64,000 bases of DNA from Panopea generosa. Lineage: Eukaryota > Mollusca > Bivalvia > Adapedonta > Hiatellidae. The notes under the pieces were generated by a model. It was given only the letters and a program-made list of their open reading frames with translations, was not told where the DNA came from and did no database searches. This document shows positions 11,257 through 25,700 of the stretch, in pieces. A program made the translations under genes and the position numbers. The stretch is taken from assembly GCA_029582155.1 (NCBI GenBank), contig CM055896.1, positions 3,087,501-3,151,500 of the forward strand. The letters are read 5' to 3'. Positions within the stretch are counted from its first letter, which is position 1; every line of letters begins with the position of its first letter.

Positions 11257-11935
11257 CTCAGGAAAATCATTATACAGCATGGGAAAAAAACATCAAAATT
11301 GACTTGGGGAAATCATTATACAGCATGGGAAAAAACCTTCAAATTGACTCTGGGAATTCATTATACAGCATGGGAAGAAACCTTCAAATTGACTCTGGGA
11401 AATCATTATACAGCATGGGAAGAAACCTTCAAATTGACTCTGGAAAATCATTATACAGCATGGGAAAAAAACATCAAAATTGACTTGGGGAAGTCATTAT
11501 ACAGCATGAGAAGAAACCTTCAAATTGACCCTGGGAAATCATTATACAGCATGGGAAGAAACCTTCAAATTGACTCTGGGAAATCATTACCATATATAGC
11601 ATGGGAAGAAACCTTCAAATTGACTCTGGAAAATCATTATACAGCATGGGAAGAAACCTTCAAATTGACTCTGGGAAATCATTATACTGCATGGGAACAC
11701 ACCTTCAAATTGACTTGGGGAAATCATTATACAGTATGGGAAGAAACCTTCAAATTGACTCTGGGAAATCATTATACAGTATGGGAAGAAACCTTCAAAT
11801 TGACTCTGGGAAATCATTATACAGCATGGGAAGAAACCTTCAAATTGACTCTGGGAAATCATTATACAGCATGGGAAGAAACCTTCAAATTGACCCTGGG
11901 AAATCATTATACAGTATGGGAAGAAACCTTTAAAT
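11224..11935 (+). repeat. 45-bp minisatellite grown from the RBM41 stop codon
   Basis: About 16 units of the type ATCATTATACAGTATGGGAA + GAAACCTTCAAATTGACTC + TGGGA. The first unit is the real RBM41 coding end (IIIQYGKKPSN-stop). Later units copy it with a few per cent change; some have GCATGG, AAAACATCAAAATT or short inserts. The other frames and the antisense stay open because 45 is a multiple of three. These frames are by-products. Confidence 0.95.
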
Positions 11936-12408
11936 ATTTGACATTGGGAAAACCAAATGAAATGACAAATTGTTTGTTTGTAAACATTTTATTTTAACTG
12001 TAAACATATCAATTTATAATTCATTTAACTCCGAACAATCCCTTCAGGCACAGTGAAGCACAGGAACCTAAAGTTTTATGTTCCATATATGTTCTTTTTT
12101 CCCGTAGAATCGTGTTAAATCATGTACATTTTGTGTATATGCAATAGGTTTCTCTATATAATATTCAATAGAGACACCTAAGGTAAAGTACAAACAACCA
12201 ATTATGATATAAAACTTTCGGCCCCAGTGAGTGAAACAATCAATTTGAAGCACCAAGAAGTTGCAACAGTGCTTTTATTGAACAGTAATATTCAGTTATT
12301 TCATCGACAAAAGTAAATAGCTACAAAACAATTGGTTTGTGGACAAAATACATAGAAAATATAAAAATTTATAAGGAAAAAATGTGTGTAAATTTTATAT
12401 AAATACGA

Positions 12409-12414
12409 AATAAA
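12409..12414 (+). terminator. Possible RBM41 poly(A) signal
   Basis: First canonical AATAAA on the plus strand after the minisatellite. It would give a 3' UTR of about 1.2 kb that contains the whole array. Inference from the hexamer only. Confidence 0.3.
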
Positions 12415-12446
12415 TATTTATACCAGTATATTGTATTACACGTTAT

Positions 12447-12875
12447 GTTTAGTGTCACTTCTGAGACGGGCTTTCAGTCATAATACATCATCTCTTCGGG
12501 ACAGTATAATAAGCACCAACACGCTGGAATATGTTAATTATGGTAATGATATTGCTGTGTTAAGTGGTCACTGCTATTGAGCAGCCACTTGTCTTAAGCA
12601 GCCACATTTGATATTTCCCATCTCTATGCTTCCAGAGTAAATTGACCTGTATTTGCTTCAAGAGTTAATAAACCTGTATTAAGCAACAACCTGTCTTAAC
12701 CTGTCTTAAAAGACCACTTTTGCTCCTTCCTATGACTTGCTGCTTAAGACAGGTTTGACTTCAAATGATACCAACACCAGGTAGACCAGTCCTATAACTA
12801 TCATCTATATGTAGCATCTTTTGGACTAGCCAGGGATTAAAACCATGAATTCTCGCATGCGAGGTCAATAACTTA
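12447..12875 (-). mobile_element. SINE family C interrupted by a pogo-like MITE
   Basis: The SINE tail and body lie left of the insertion (ATGTTTAGTGTCACTTCTGA to about 12550). The remaining body and tRNA head lie right of it (GGTAGACCAGTCC to CGCATGCGAGGTC). The inserted element is listed next. Confidence 0.6.
12551..12760 (+). mobile_element. Pogo-like MITE nested in a SINE
   Basis: CTGTGTTAAGTGGTCACTGC to GCTTAAGACAGGTTTGACT. About 30 bp longer than its relatives because an internal CCTGTCTTAA/CCTGTATTAA block is repeated. The left end is eroded. Confidence 0.7.
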
Positions 12876-13221
12876 CTATTTAAATAACTATGGTAAGCTG
12901 TTTAAAAGCGAAACTTTTTTCAAATTTTACATTATAACTACTGGTTATTTATAAAAGAATCCTATTAGTATTGTACTAATGGTCATTTAACTTGGATATA
13001 TATCACAAACACATTAACTTAATATTGGCCAACTTCCTGCCTATTTATACAATATATATGTATACGGTATGCAATGACACTAGTCACTCAGGATAAAAGT
13101 TTGAAAACAACAGTCTTTTATTTTTATTTTTTAACCTAACAATTAAATGTCCAGAGTTAAAAATATAAAGTAAACATATCCATTTTGTATCTGTTTTTTA
13201 CATTGATTGTGAATTTTTAAC

Positions 13222-13340
13222 TTTGCTCTGTAGATAAAGTGTCTTGCTCAAGGATACTACACATGACCATGGCAGGGGGTGTTGAACCATAACCCACCCA
13301 ACCCTGGATCCTATGCTCTACCACTGCTAGACACCATGTA
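13222..13340 (-). mobile_element. SINE family E
   Basis: Minus-strand head TGGTGTCTAGCAGTGGTAGA-like, B box GGTTCAACACC, and CTTGAGCAAGACACTTTATC in the body. Confidence 0.6.
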
Positions 13341-13427
13341 CCGCTTTGTGCTCTTGACATGTAAACATTTCTGTCATGGTTTTCTATTGCAGTATTGTGT
13401 AGGAGTTTAATACAATGCATCATGATA

Positions 13428-13638
13428 ACTTCTCCCCCATCACCACTGAGGTTGTGGGTTCGAAACCAGCTTAGTCCAAAGAGGACGGCTAAACCACTCT
13501 AAGATTGAAATATTGCCGAAGGACAGTTGTTCTTCACACAGTACCCATATACGTGTATCTAAGGTCATCTTCCACCAATACAACTGGATGCCAATTACTG
13601 TCTGTATTGAAAATGGTGTTAATTCCAAATTTGAACCG
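13428..13638 (+). mobile_element. SINE family A, diverged
   Basis: B box GTGGGTTCGAAACC, GAAGGACAGTTGTTCTTC, AACTGGATGCCAATTACTGT and the tail TGAAAATGGTGTTAATTCC. Confidence 0.55.
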
Positions 13639-13711
13639 ATTGAACAGCGAGTCCATACATTCATTTCCTCAGATACTTGTATCCATTTCCATGGTAACCA
13701 TGATACTTGTC

Positions 13712-16700
13712 TCAGTCTGAGTCACTGGCACTGCTGTCTGCCACTTTTTTGGAAATATTTTGCGTCCAGTCATGAGGTTTCCACATTTCGGCAAACTTGA
13801 GTACTTTCTTCCTCTGATCATCGAAGTTTTCACGAGGAGGTTTTCTCCAAAGTCTGTGTTCAGCGTCAATCATCCCTCCGATGATTTCCTGAAAATAATC
13901 ATTGTTTCACATATATTACAAAATGCATTGTGGGTTAATATCATTAAAAATTGGTTTTCAAAGAAAACGTATGTCTCCACACTGTCCTTTTTTTTTTAAT
14001 AGGGTTTAAGGCAATTTTCAACACATTTCAGGTTAAACATAGCATATCCAGTTTTAATAGTAGCGGAAGAAATCAGAATGAATCTGAGTAGAACCACCAT
14101 CCTTCGACAAATATGGGCAAATTTTCACACAAAGTTTTTGGAGCTTGCAAAGAAATCTGCTTCCTGGGTACAGCAAGAACTTTTTAAAGACATCGAATCA
14201 AACTGGTGATTGTAACCGCAACCTCTGGCGTAACTGACCAACACTCTATCCGCTACACTTCTGCTCTGCTTTGATTCATTCTAAAGTCTTCCTCCACCAA
14301 AAAAACGGGATATACCACATAAACATGAAAGCTAGTATGTATTGAAAGTAGTATTGCAGCCCATTCCCAAAAAAAGAATAATCAAAATCCTATGAAAGGT
14401 TAAGGAGATAATATAAATGAAGCTAATGGATACCCTATGAACAGTGTTCATTAAATAAATTCTAAAGAACCACCCAGTTTTAAAAACAACAACAAAAAAA
14501 AACGGCTAAATATGACCCAAAATGTACCCAGCCCTTTATGTTTTATGTTTAATTTGTAAGGTTAAAAGTTAACTGTTTCAAAGTTATAATCCACTAATTT
14601 GTTTTTAAATATTCAAATGTTAATAGTGTATACACATAGTTGTTACTGTATCAAATATGCATGCATGATACATAAGAAAAGTCTGTAAATAATAATCTAG
14701 GTGTTCCTATTTAACCCTTACTTCATATAGACGCCTTTGGACACCTTTAATATAGACACCTTTGGACACCTAATATAGAAGGCTTTTGATACCATTGGGA
14801 TATATCATTAAAAGTAAAGTCCAACTGAAAACAGCAACCAACCTTTCCGAAGTAGTGTGGAAACTTGAGTTCATCTTCAATGACGTGAGCAAAGCCTCCT
14901 TGGTTGCCAAAATCCACAGAAAAGTAGGGAAAACCCTTTGGAACCTGAAATTGATTTGATTTCAAATATTACATGGTCTTAATGTGATCATGGAACTCAG
15001 TAGATATAAGTAATTATAAACACTCAATACTGAACATGTAAACTTGCTGGGTGTGCATAACTTCGTTTTGTGACATAACTGCTTCACCAATATTGACTAA
15101 TAGTCCAGGCATAGATAACCAATAGTTGAATTATTACTAAATGATCTTTTATTGTACTGTCATTTTAGATTAACGGTCCGGGCCTGGTAAGCTCAGTAGG
15201 TAGCATGTCTGACTATCAATCTGTCTATCAATCTAGGGATCGTGGGTTCGAATCCACGCCCAGACAATCTCTATGATGCTTGATATATGAAATTGTCTCC
15301 CACCACAGGTTCCAGTAAAAAGTTTTCAGTTAATTGCAGGCTGGGTGTGCTTGAGTACTGGTTAACCTTCCAGGATTCTATGAAAGAGTGTAGGCTAACT
15401 GATAGTTTCTTAGCCCTCGATGGCATAAAAATGATAATAAAAATTCAAAACAAACCATCATTAAAGGTTTTAAGGTTAATGATTGGAGCATGTGAACAGT
15501 TTTTTGGCTTTTATAGAGACTATTTTATTGGCATATATATATAAATTAATTATCGGGAGTATTAAATATATTTGTTTTTCTCTTGAAAATATGTAGAGTA
15601 AAACAAATTTTATAGCAAGATTGTTTTTAAATGGGGAAATTAATGCAAATTTAGTGTTGCCAAAACCACAAACATTTAGATATTTTGCAATAGCTTCTGA
15701 CAAGTGTAAAATGTAGGCATTTAACACATATTAAACAAAATTTTAAAAGTAACATTTTGGAAAAAAAATCGAAGTTTCCATCACTCAAAATTTTGCATTG
15801 ACATTTGTCCAACCAAAGTAATCTTTCTGTGATATATTTCAAATTGATTTCTGAAAATGAAGTATTTTTATTTAATACTAAAATGTGTGATACATAATTT
15901 ATGTTTTTCCTCAAAAAATTGTGTTTACAAAATCAAAAAAAAGGTTTTGGCTGAACTAAGCCTCCCAAACAGTAAGCCACATTCTCATTAAATTTGGTAA
16001 AATATGTCGTAAATATCCAATCAGGCAACATGATGAAATATACCTTTTATGACAGGTTGTTAGTCGATGAAAACTAACAAAATGAACATGGGCAGTAAGT
16101 GATGTTGTTGCTTAAGGCAGGTCTACAGTTTTAATGGTACAAATGATGGAAACTAAACACATTAACATGGGAAAAAGAGAATGTGTTTTTTTAGGACAAG
16201 TGAATGCTTAATTAAGGTAACAGCCAGCAAAGGTTTAACAGTGCTTGTCCCATATAAGCTCGTCCCAGCTAGCTCAGTCAGTAATGTATTTTACTGTCAA
16301 TCCAGGGGTCACAAGTTTGAATCCCCACTCAGTCACAGTGTCTTTGATGGTCAAAAACTTTGTTCTACTTCCATGAATCTCCCACCTCTGAATATGTGGG
16401 GAAGTAGTCAATGACTTGCAGATGAAGTGTGCGTCTAGTACTGGTTATTTAGCCTAGCAGATCCCAGGAATGATGAATAGGTGTGCTGACTGCTGTTACT
16501 GTTGAAAAGGGGTGAAAACCCTTATACAAACAAACTTTGTCCTACATGTTGGTAAAGCAGGTTATAGACATTAAATTAGATTCTTTAATGATGCACATAT
16601 TCCATAGCAACTGACCTTGATTGTTCTATCATGTATATACTAGCAATCCAGGGGTCATGAGTTTGAATCCAAGCCTGGCCAAATGATTGATGTACAACAT

Positions 16701-19700
16701 TGTATCTCATTGTCATTCATCTCATCCCTGATAAGTGAAAAAGCTATCAGTTATTTGCAGAGATGAGCGTACACGAATACTGGTTAACCTTCCCAGATTC
16801 CAAGAAAAAGTGGTTAGGTTAACTGATCATCTGTTAGTCCTCGATGGCATAAAAATGACACTCAATATTCAAACATCTCTATGATGCATGTACTATGTAC
16901 AAACCACTTACAGCATGTCTGATATCCTTCTGACTGAGGTCTACAACCTTCTTATTCTGTGACCACTCACTCTCACTCTCCTGTATAGCTTTCTGTTTAA
17001 ATACAAGACAATAAGTGTCAAATAGAACATAAAAAGTGTGGTAGTGTAATGGATAGTGTTGGCCACTCATGCCAGAGTTTGCTAGTTCGATACCCAGTTC
17101 AATCCAAAGTTTCTCCTAAAACAACACGCAGTACTGGTTCTACCCAGGAAGTGGACTTGTGAGCCATTCATTTAAACTCTGAGCTTTCATCGCAAGCAAG
17201 TTAAAATAAATTAGAATAAAAAAATAAATAAACATTTTATTTTTTATGTTTAAGTAAAACTACGAAATAAATAGTTTCCAAGATATATAACGAATTCTTC
17301 TAATTTCATTATGGTAACTTGCAATGGCATATATAAATCCTTTCTCAAAGGATATCTTGTATAAAAGTTTATCATGGACTTATTTCATACTAATTTATTT
17401 TAGCTCAATTGCAAAGAAAGCTCAAAGCTTATATACCAGTAAATCACTCCCATGTCCGATTCCTGGGTGGAACCAGTACTGACTGTTGTTTTTGAAAGGT
17501 CATCAGGTCAAACTTGGGATCAAACTCATGACCTCTGGTGTAAACAGCCAATACTCCACCACTTTATCATAGATATATAAGCATGGTAAAGAAGAAACAC
17601 CCTTGTACTTGGTAGTACTAATTTTGCTTAATGCTTTTTTCTAATACCAAAAAAAAAAAAAAACACTGTATGATTTGTATACCGGTTTTTTGAAAGAACG
17701 TTTTCATAATCAAATAAATTATATTATATTTAATATGAAACTCCTCCACTGCTTCTAAAGAAACTTTGAATACATTACACTGTTACCTTAAGCATAATAT
17801 GAAGCGTATGCTTAAACCACCGGACAATATTCCAGCTCAGCTTAACAGAAACAGTTTCTACTATAGTACTGTATCCTGTATCATTCCTGAATGGTCAAAC
17901 GTGGAGAAGCTGAGAGATGCATTTTAATCAGAATTGCATTCAGTATCAAATCTATTTTCCTGGTCACTGGCTCGACCTCCAATTAGCAAGCATTATATGA
18001 TACATTAAGGGTACCAGACAATAAATTATTGCTGAAGAATGATACTGAACACAGCTCAGGTTGGGATATTGTACATTGTTCTCAACAAATACAGGTAAAA
18101 ATATGAGGATTTACTACTATCCAATAGTCAAAACTTAGCTTATTTAGTTAGAAACCCTGGTTTCCTGCTTCATTTTAGACAATTGTTGCATCTACATCCA
18201 TATACAGGGAAAAATTTACACACTTTATGTAGTAAATTGTATTAAAATTGTTTCAACACAAATAAAATGGTAATAGCCTACACAATTATTTATCCCAGTC
18301 ATTGGTCAATTTATATCTTTAGTCTTTTTTATGAATTGTAAAACAGTCAAACCTGTCTTAAGCAGCCTGTCAAGGGAAGGTGCAAAAGTGGTCTTTTAAG
18401 ACAGGTTATTGCTTAATACAGGTCAATTTGCTCTTAAAGCATAGATATTCAAAATAGCAAATGTGGTTGCTTGAGACAAGTGGCTGCTAAATAGAGGTGA
18501 CCGCTTACACAGGTTTGACTGTATATGTAGTAGAACATTTCCACTTGTCAGCGGCACACTATATGTTGATCAATTCAATGTATCGTTTTGAATTTTTTCT
18601 TTTATTTTTGTCAGTGTGCATTACGAAAAGCAATATGGAACAAATTTTGAAAATGAGCATAAAAAAAATCTGAATTACTGAGAGTTTCAAGATAATAATT
18701 ATTGATTCTTCCTTGTTAACTTTATTCCAATTTATAGGAGAAGTTGCGATGGTACTGATAGCATTAACATTTCTATTCTACAAAAAACATTTTCTTTAAT
18801 TTTTTTTTTTTTAATGGGTTTTAAAGCTTTCTTCAACACATTTCAGGTTATATATGGCATATCAAAGTTTTAGTAGAACCACCGTTCTTCTGCAAGTAAA
18901 TGGCAAACTTTCTCTTTTTGGAGAGGTAACTGATCATGAGAAGTCCCCTTAGACCATTCAGAGATGAAGGACCCCTTTTTTTTTCTATTTAATCTACAAA
19001 CATCACAATTATATTTAATTATGTGAGAATTACAGATGTGATTTATATCCTACCTTGAAATATATAGGGGCCAGATCTCCAACCTCCTTGTCCATGGGAA
19101 CACATTCTATACACATATGAGGGAACTGTTTTAGGCGCATACTCGTCTCCATAAACACAACATCCTCATCCCTGTCAGCAAACATCTTTGTCAAACATTT
19201 ACGGAATACCTGAAATGCCAACATTAGATTTCTCCTCATTAAAGAAAAAATGTTTGGTGAAAATGTTTTAAAAAAATATATGACACTGCATACTTGATGA
19301 TTCTGTCATACAATTCACCTACACAGTAATTAATATTAAGATACTAAAAATGTCCTCCCAGGTTCAGTTTCAACTGGAAATATATTAAAAGAGAGGTAAG
19401 TTTAGCAATGTTTCATTATGTATATTCTTACTACATAAATAAATTACAAAACTAGTATCATGTATTTAAATATTTGTCAATAACTAGTAAATCAATTCAA
19501 GTTATTGTTTCATTCTTTTGACTGTTGATGCTTTGATTAGAGATTTGATTTCTGAAAAATAAAACACAAGGGCCCAAGGACGCTTTACTGGCTTAGAGTG
19601 GTCATGGTGCTTTTTGAAATTTCCCACAGTTGACTGTAAGTGCCTCCCTCAGTGAGAGCAAGCCTCATTTCCTGGTCATGGTTGCCTCAACATGAATCAC

Positions 19701-22700
19701 TGGCTTGCTGTGATGGGCAGTGGGAAGGCCAACCCCTTTTGCCAAATAATTAAGCTGTTTACATTTTATTTACATTCACATCGCATTTAGTAATAAACAG
19801 TAAACTTTATCAAATATCTGTATCTCTTCTGTGTTGGTTCCTTTAAAGTATTGTAATAATGTATTCAGATTCTTGTAGTCACATTAATTATTATACATTT
19901 ATGTGTATACATGTATGTAAATATTATATTACTATCACATACTTAATTGATCAATATTAAGGAGACAGATTCACAAAAACTGTAAGCTTTTTTCAGAATC
20001 TCTTTCACAATGGTATACACATGTGTTGCTTAATATGTGAAATTTGTGTTGTTGCATGGTGTTTTACGTCTTTTTCAACAATTCTTAAGTTTTATGGCAA
20101 CATAGTCAGACAGCATTTTGAGCACTATCACACTGAAGTACCACGTCACAAACACATGGTTTGCTACCCCACCAAATAACATTATACTCATTATTGACAC
20201 TGGGCTGACCAGACCTAGAACTATCCTTTAAATGCTGATCGAAAAGCGAGGAAGCTTCCAGTACCATTTTTAAAGTCTTCGAACCCATGACCTTCCGCAT
20301 GTGAGGCGAGCGCTCTAATACTATTTGTGAATAAAACAGGTTTAAACATAAGTCAAACGTTAGAGACAAACCTGCATTTCACTCCATACATCTTCATCCA
20401 CAGTGGTACTGGCCGCTACATGCTGCATGGGGACAATCAAACAGTGGCCCTCGGTCAATGACTTGTTATTGGGTAAGCACAGGTATACCTGTAATGTATG
20501 AACCATGGCGCTATATACATTGTAATACATTTGTACATGAATGATGTAAAAAGCTTGCATTAAACAGAAATGTACCAGAAAAAATACCTCTAACTGTCGA
20601 TAAATAATCAATTCAAAATTTAGAACGGTTTGTTGTGCAGATAAGGGTCCTCCGTGGCCAAGTGGTCCAAGACACGGTCTCAAGATCGCTTACCTCTCAA
20701 TGCTAAGATCTAATTTAATAGAGATTTAATAATTATACTATAGCACATAGCACATACCATGGAAGGCTGTTATTCAAATAAAAAACTTAACTACAATCAA
20801 ACCTGTCTTAAGCAGCCAGTCAAGGGAAGGAGCAAAAGTGGCCTTTTAAGACAGGTTGTTGCTTAATACAGGTTAATATGCTTGAAAGCATAGAAATGGG
20901 AAGTAGAAAATGTGGCTGCTTAAGACAGGTAGCTGCTTAATAGAGGTGACTGTTCACACAGGTTTTACTGTAAAAGTCTCACTACACATTTACGCCCCTT
21001 TTTTCCCACGGTAGCAAGATTCTTAATCTTAAAAATAGGCCTATGTACTTTGGTTATGAAATATTTTCAAAATAGTTCATAGTGGTTGTGATTTCTTGCT
21101 GCAGATGAGTAGAGCAATAGTTGGCATAGCATATACTGCAATAAAACATCACTGGTGTTAAAAAAGTGACTTTTATAGAATTTCAACATATGCATGCATT
21201 TATGAGCATTTGAGGACTTCTTTTTTCAAAAAAGCTCAGGGTGTCACTGCACCCTCTTTAAAATAAATTCAAAGTGGATAACCTACCAGTTATTGTGCAT
21301 TTTTATGTGTGTATACATTCCTGCTATGAAAAAAAAATACTTTAAAAATAATTCTATGTGGAATTCTTTTTTTTACCAGTGAAATCCTAGACCTTATTTT
21401 ATATAGAACAAAGAACAAAATTCAACTGTGTAGTAAGACCTTATTTCATATAGAACAAAGAACAAAATTCAACTGTGTAATGAGACCTTATTTCATATAG
21501 AACAAAGAACAAAATTCAACTGTGTAGTGAGACCTAAATATAATGTTAAATGCCAGAATGTTAAATCATCATTTTACTTTAAAAGAGTTATTTATCATGT
21601 TTAATGTTTAAAAGAGTTATTTATCATGTTTAATGCTATTAAATTAGTTTTGCCCATTTTTCCCATGTATAACCTACCTTTGTTCCTAAAGCAACAATAA
21701 GGTGTTTAGGAACATTGCCGAAACAGAAGTTACATTTCTCCAAGGCTGTTGCCATCTTCCTGTGTTCTATAAAGAAATAAAGGTAATTAGACATTTTAGA
21801 ATCTTTTTTTTTTAATGGGGTTTAACACCATTTTCAACACATTTTAGGTTATATATGGCATATCTAGTTTTACTGGTAGAGGAAGACCTCAGACTGAGTC
21901 AGACTGAGTAGAACCATCGTCCTTCTGCAAGTAACTGGAAACTTTTTCATGTAAAATTTTTGGAGCGAGCAGGACTTGAACCTATGACCTTAGTGGTAGG
22001 AGGTAAGTGATCTTGAGACGGCGCCTTAGACCACTCGGCCCTGGAGGACCCCTTTTAGAATCTTGCATCTGCAAACACACTTGCTGAACATGTAACAGTA
22101 AAGAGACATATAGCAATTTTTATAAAGATTCATATACATGTATGTCTGAAAATTGTATATCTGCATGGTACAAATATGAAAGTAAAACGGGGCAGTAATG
22201 TAATGGATAGTGTTGGCCACTCATGCCAGAGGTTGTGGGTTCGATCCACAGCTCGACCTGATGCCTCTTATTAAACAACACTCTGTACTGGTTCTACCCA
22301 TGAAGTGGACTCAAGAGCAGTTCATAATAGCTCTGAACTTTCATCACAATTAAGCTAAAGTAAATTAGTATAACTAAACTAAATATGAAAGTAAATTAGC
22401 CTAGAACATTTGTTTGAATATTTAGAGCCATTTTCATGCAATCGAGGGCTAACAGACAATCAGTTAACCCAATAACTCTTTCCTGGGATACTGAAATGTC
22501 AGTCAATACTCTAGCACTCATTTCTGCAAGTAACTGATCACTTTTCCACTTGAATCAGCGGTGAAAGACAAATGACAATGAGACAAAATGTCTTATATCT
22601 GTAATCATGGAGACTGTGACTGGGCAGGGTTTTACACGCTAATGCTGTTTTCAAAAACTTGACGGTGCATATCATGATATGATATTTATTGAATGGTCAG

Positions 22701-25700
22701 ATCTGGGTATGAACACAGGGGCTAGTGACAATATACATTCTACATTCCTAGGGCTAGTGACACTATACATTCTTTACATCCCTGGGAATATAGAATGTAT
22801 ATTGTCACTAGCCCCTGTGGGTATGACCATAACATGTTTAGCCGTGTGTAGCCACAATATTATTACTGTTATTATGTTTTACAATACTAACCAAATATGG
22901 CCTGAGATCTCTCTCTTTGCTCCTCGATTGATTCTGATTGTTTCTGGTTGGCCTTGCTGATAAATATATCGTCCACCTGGAAGTCATCGTTTGTCTTCTC
23001 GACAGCCTATATATTAATGAATTATACAATATGCAGTCAAATCTGTGTAAGTGGTCACCTCTATTAAGCAGCCACTTGTCTTAAGCAGCCACATTTGCTA
23101 TTTCCTATTTCTATGCGTTCAGAGCAAATTGACCTGTATTAAGCAACAACCTGTCTTAAAAGGCCACTGTTGCTTTCTCCCTTGACTGGCTGCTTAAGAC
23201 AGGTCTGACTGCTGCAAACTTTCTTTCTACAGTGTACATGTATTACTTACTTAAAGTTTCACATGTTTTTATGTAGAGGTAGTCAAGTTGAAAATTGTGG
23301 ACATTACTTTTTCTTTCCTGTCAATATCTGAGGTAGAGTTGGCAACGCACCTCATTGAATGAAGATGTTTGGAAAGTTTTGCATATTTATGTGAAGGGCG
23401 TACACAAGTGAATGGAAGAAACAAATGGCATACAATGACCACAAAGAATGATTGTTTTATTTTAACTACAACAAGATTTCAACAAGACAAGTGGACATAC
23501 AAAGTGTTGAAAGTCATGTTGTAATTTTCCAACCTATTGCATAGAAATGTTATGATGCTCAAATGTACAGTCCTAATATGTATTATATACCCTAATAGTA
23601 ATAATACCAATTAATTCTCCTTTGCAATAGTAAAATATCTACATGTATGTCTGACTTATTCAATAAAAATATGCACAGTGCTTGCTGTATACTATTTGAT
23701 TTGTATTTAGTCCTGCAATGTTTTGAATAGAATTTTACAACAAAAAGTAGGTTCCTCATTGGCAAAGTTGTCTGACAAAATTACTAACTCTTCACTACTG
23801 AGGTTGTTGGTTCGAGTCCAGCTTAGTCTAAAAACTTTATCTGAGAAAGTTTCCAGGTATTTGAGGAAGGACAATCACTGTGGTTCGACTCGAGATTCAT
23901 TTCAAGGTTTCCTTCCAACAATTAAATTTGACGCATAATGTGTTTGACAATGGCAATTAATTCCAACTTAAAATAAAAAACAAGAACAAAAGGTAAGAAG
24001 CAAAACACTTACACGTCCTGCAAGCCTTGCAAACATCTTGTTTTGGTCCTCGGCTGTACCAAGCTTTTCCCTCTCGACCTAGTTTAGAATAGAACGAATA
24101 AAGTCATCAGGGAATTTTAAGTTTTAGTCTTGTAAACATAGATATTATGTGCCACATGGCAGGAACGAGGTCAAGTTAACACAAAAATAGTTGGGATGGA
24201 ATTTTCTATCCAAATTGCAAAATGCCCAAAATGATTCTTTTTCTAGCATACCGAAGACATATCATATTTATTTTAATATTGCCAGGTCCGATTAGCTCTG
24301 TTGTTGACTGTCAATCCAGGGGTCGTGAGTTTGAATCCCCCCTCGGCCACAATCTCCGTGATGTTTGATATGACATTGTGTCTCATTATCATTCGTCTCT
24401 CACTGCTGATTAAAGTGGGAAAGTTAACAGTTACTTGCGGAGATAAGTTATTGCATGAAAACCAAAACAAGAGCTGCCGGAGGGACAGCACACTAACTTA
24501 CTCAACTGAGTAGGTCTCAGAACTGAAATTTCAATTCAATATATGCAGTGGCTGCTGAATTTTTAAGTCAAACAAAGGCCATAATTTGAAAGAAAATCTG
24601 GTAAGAGTTATCCCACTTGTTTTTGTTGGTTTCATGCCTACAAAGCCATATGTAAAGTTTTAATCAAATGAACTGAGTAGTTGGTGAAATATGGACTTGA
24701 TGGTACTTCACGTCAAACTTTAACCAGAATTTCTAATTCAAACAAGGGCAATAATTTGCATTATAGTCATGCAAGAGTTATCCAACTTAATTATTGTAGT
24801 ATGTTTAATGACTTAAAAGTCTTGTGTGAAGTTTCAATCAAATACGTTATGCGGTTGGTGAAATATGGACTGCATGGTACTTGCACGCAAAACTTTAACC
24901 AGAATTTCTATGTCAAACAAGGGCAATAATTTGCATCATATTCATGCAAGAGTTATCCAACTTAGTTGTTGTAGTATGTTTGATGACTGGGAAGTCTTGT
25001 CTGAAGTTTAACCAGAATTTCTAAGTCAAACAAGGGCAATAATTTTGCATTATAGTCATCCAAGAGTTATCTAACTAAGTTATTGTAGTATGTTTGATGA
25101 CTGGGAAGTCTTGTGTAAAGTTTCAAGTCAATACATGCAATGGTTGCTGAGAAAGGGACTTGCATGCAAAACTTTAACCAAGGTGTGACGCCAACACCGA
25201 TGCCAGGGTGAGTAGAATACCTTTCTTATTCTTCGAATAGTCGAGATAAAAAATGCGACAGACAAATTAAAGGGGCACATCTAACTTAGTCTGTTTTTTT
25301 GTCATAACAAGCACTGTATTAGAATTTCAAAAGATTTGATTTAGGTATTCTGCCAGAAAACCAAAGTGCGACGGATGGACAGACAGACAGACCCAAATTA
25401 GTGTCTCCCGCTTTTCACAAAGCGGGGGCCAAAACAAGAGTTAACCAACTTGTCACCCTGAGTTTCCTGCATGGCAGTGAAGACACGTGTTGAGTATCAT
25501 TGATGTATAATCAGTACTTAGATACAACTTGTTATATTAGGTAAACCAAAAAGCTACACTGACACTGGTGCAAGTAAAGGTGAGCTTAGAGCACATCTAC
25601 TTGAAATCTTGGTTGTGTTTGTTGTATGTAGTGATGTTCATACATACCAAAGTTTTCAAATCAAACTTGTCGTCATCGTCAAAATACTTTGTTCTCTCCC

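Larger units (their letters stand above)
12000..13711. other. Convergent intergenic stretch RBM41 / CWF19L2
   Basis: No exon recognised. It holds a family C SINE split by a pogo-like MITE, a family E SINE and a family A SINE. A TTTATT pair at 13117-13128 could be the minus-strand AATAAA of CWF19L2; its 3' UTR would then contain the E and A SINEs. Confidence 0.5.

Noticed and set aside
11299-11997. 232-codon frame and a 106-codon antisense frame
   Set aside because: Both come from the 45-bp array after the RBM41 stop codon.
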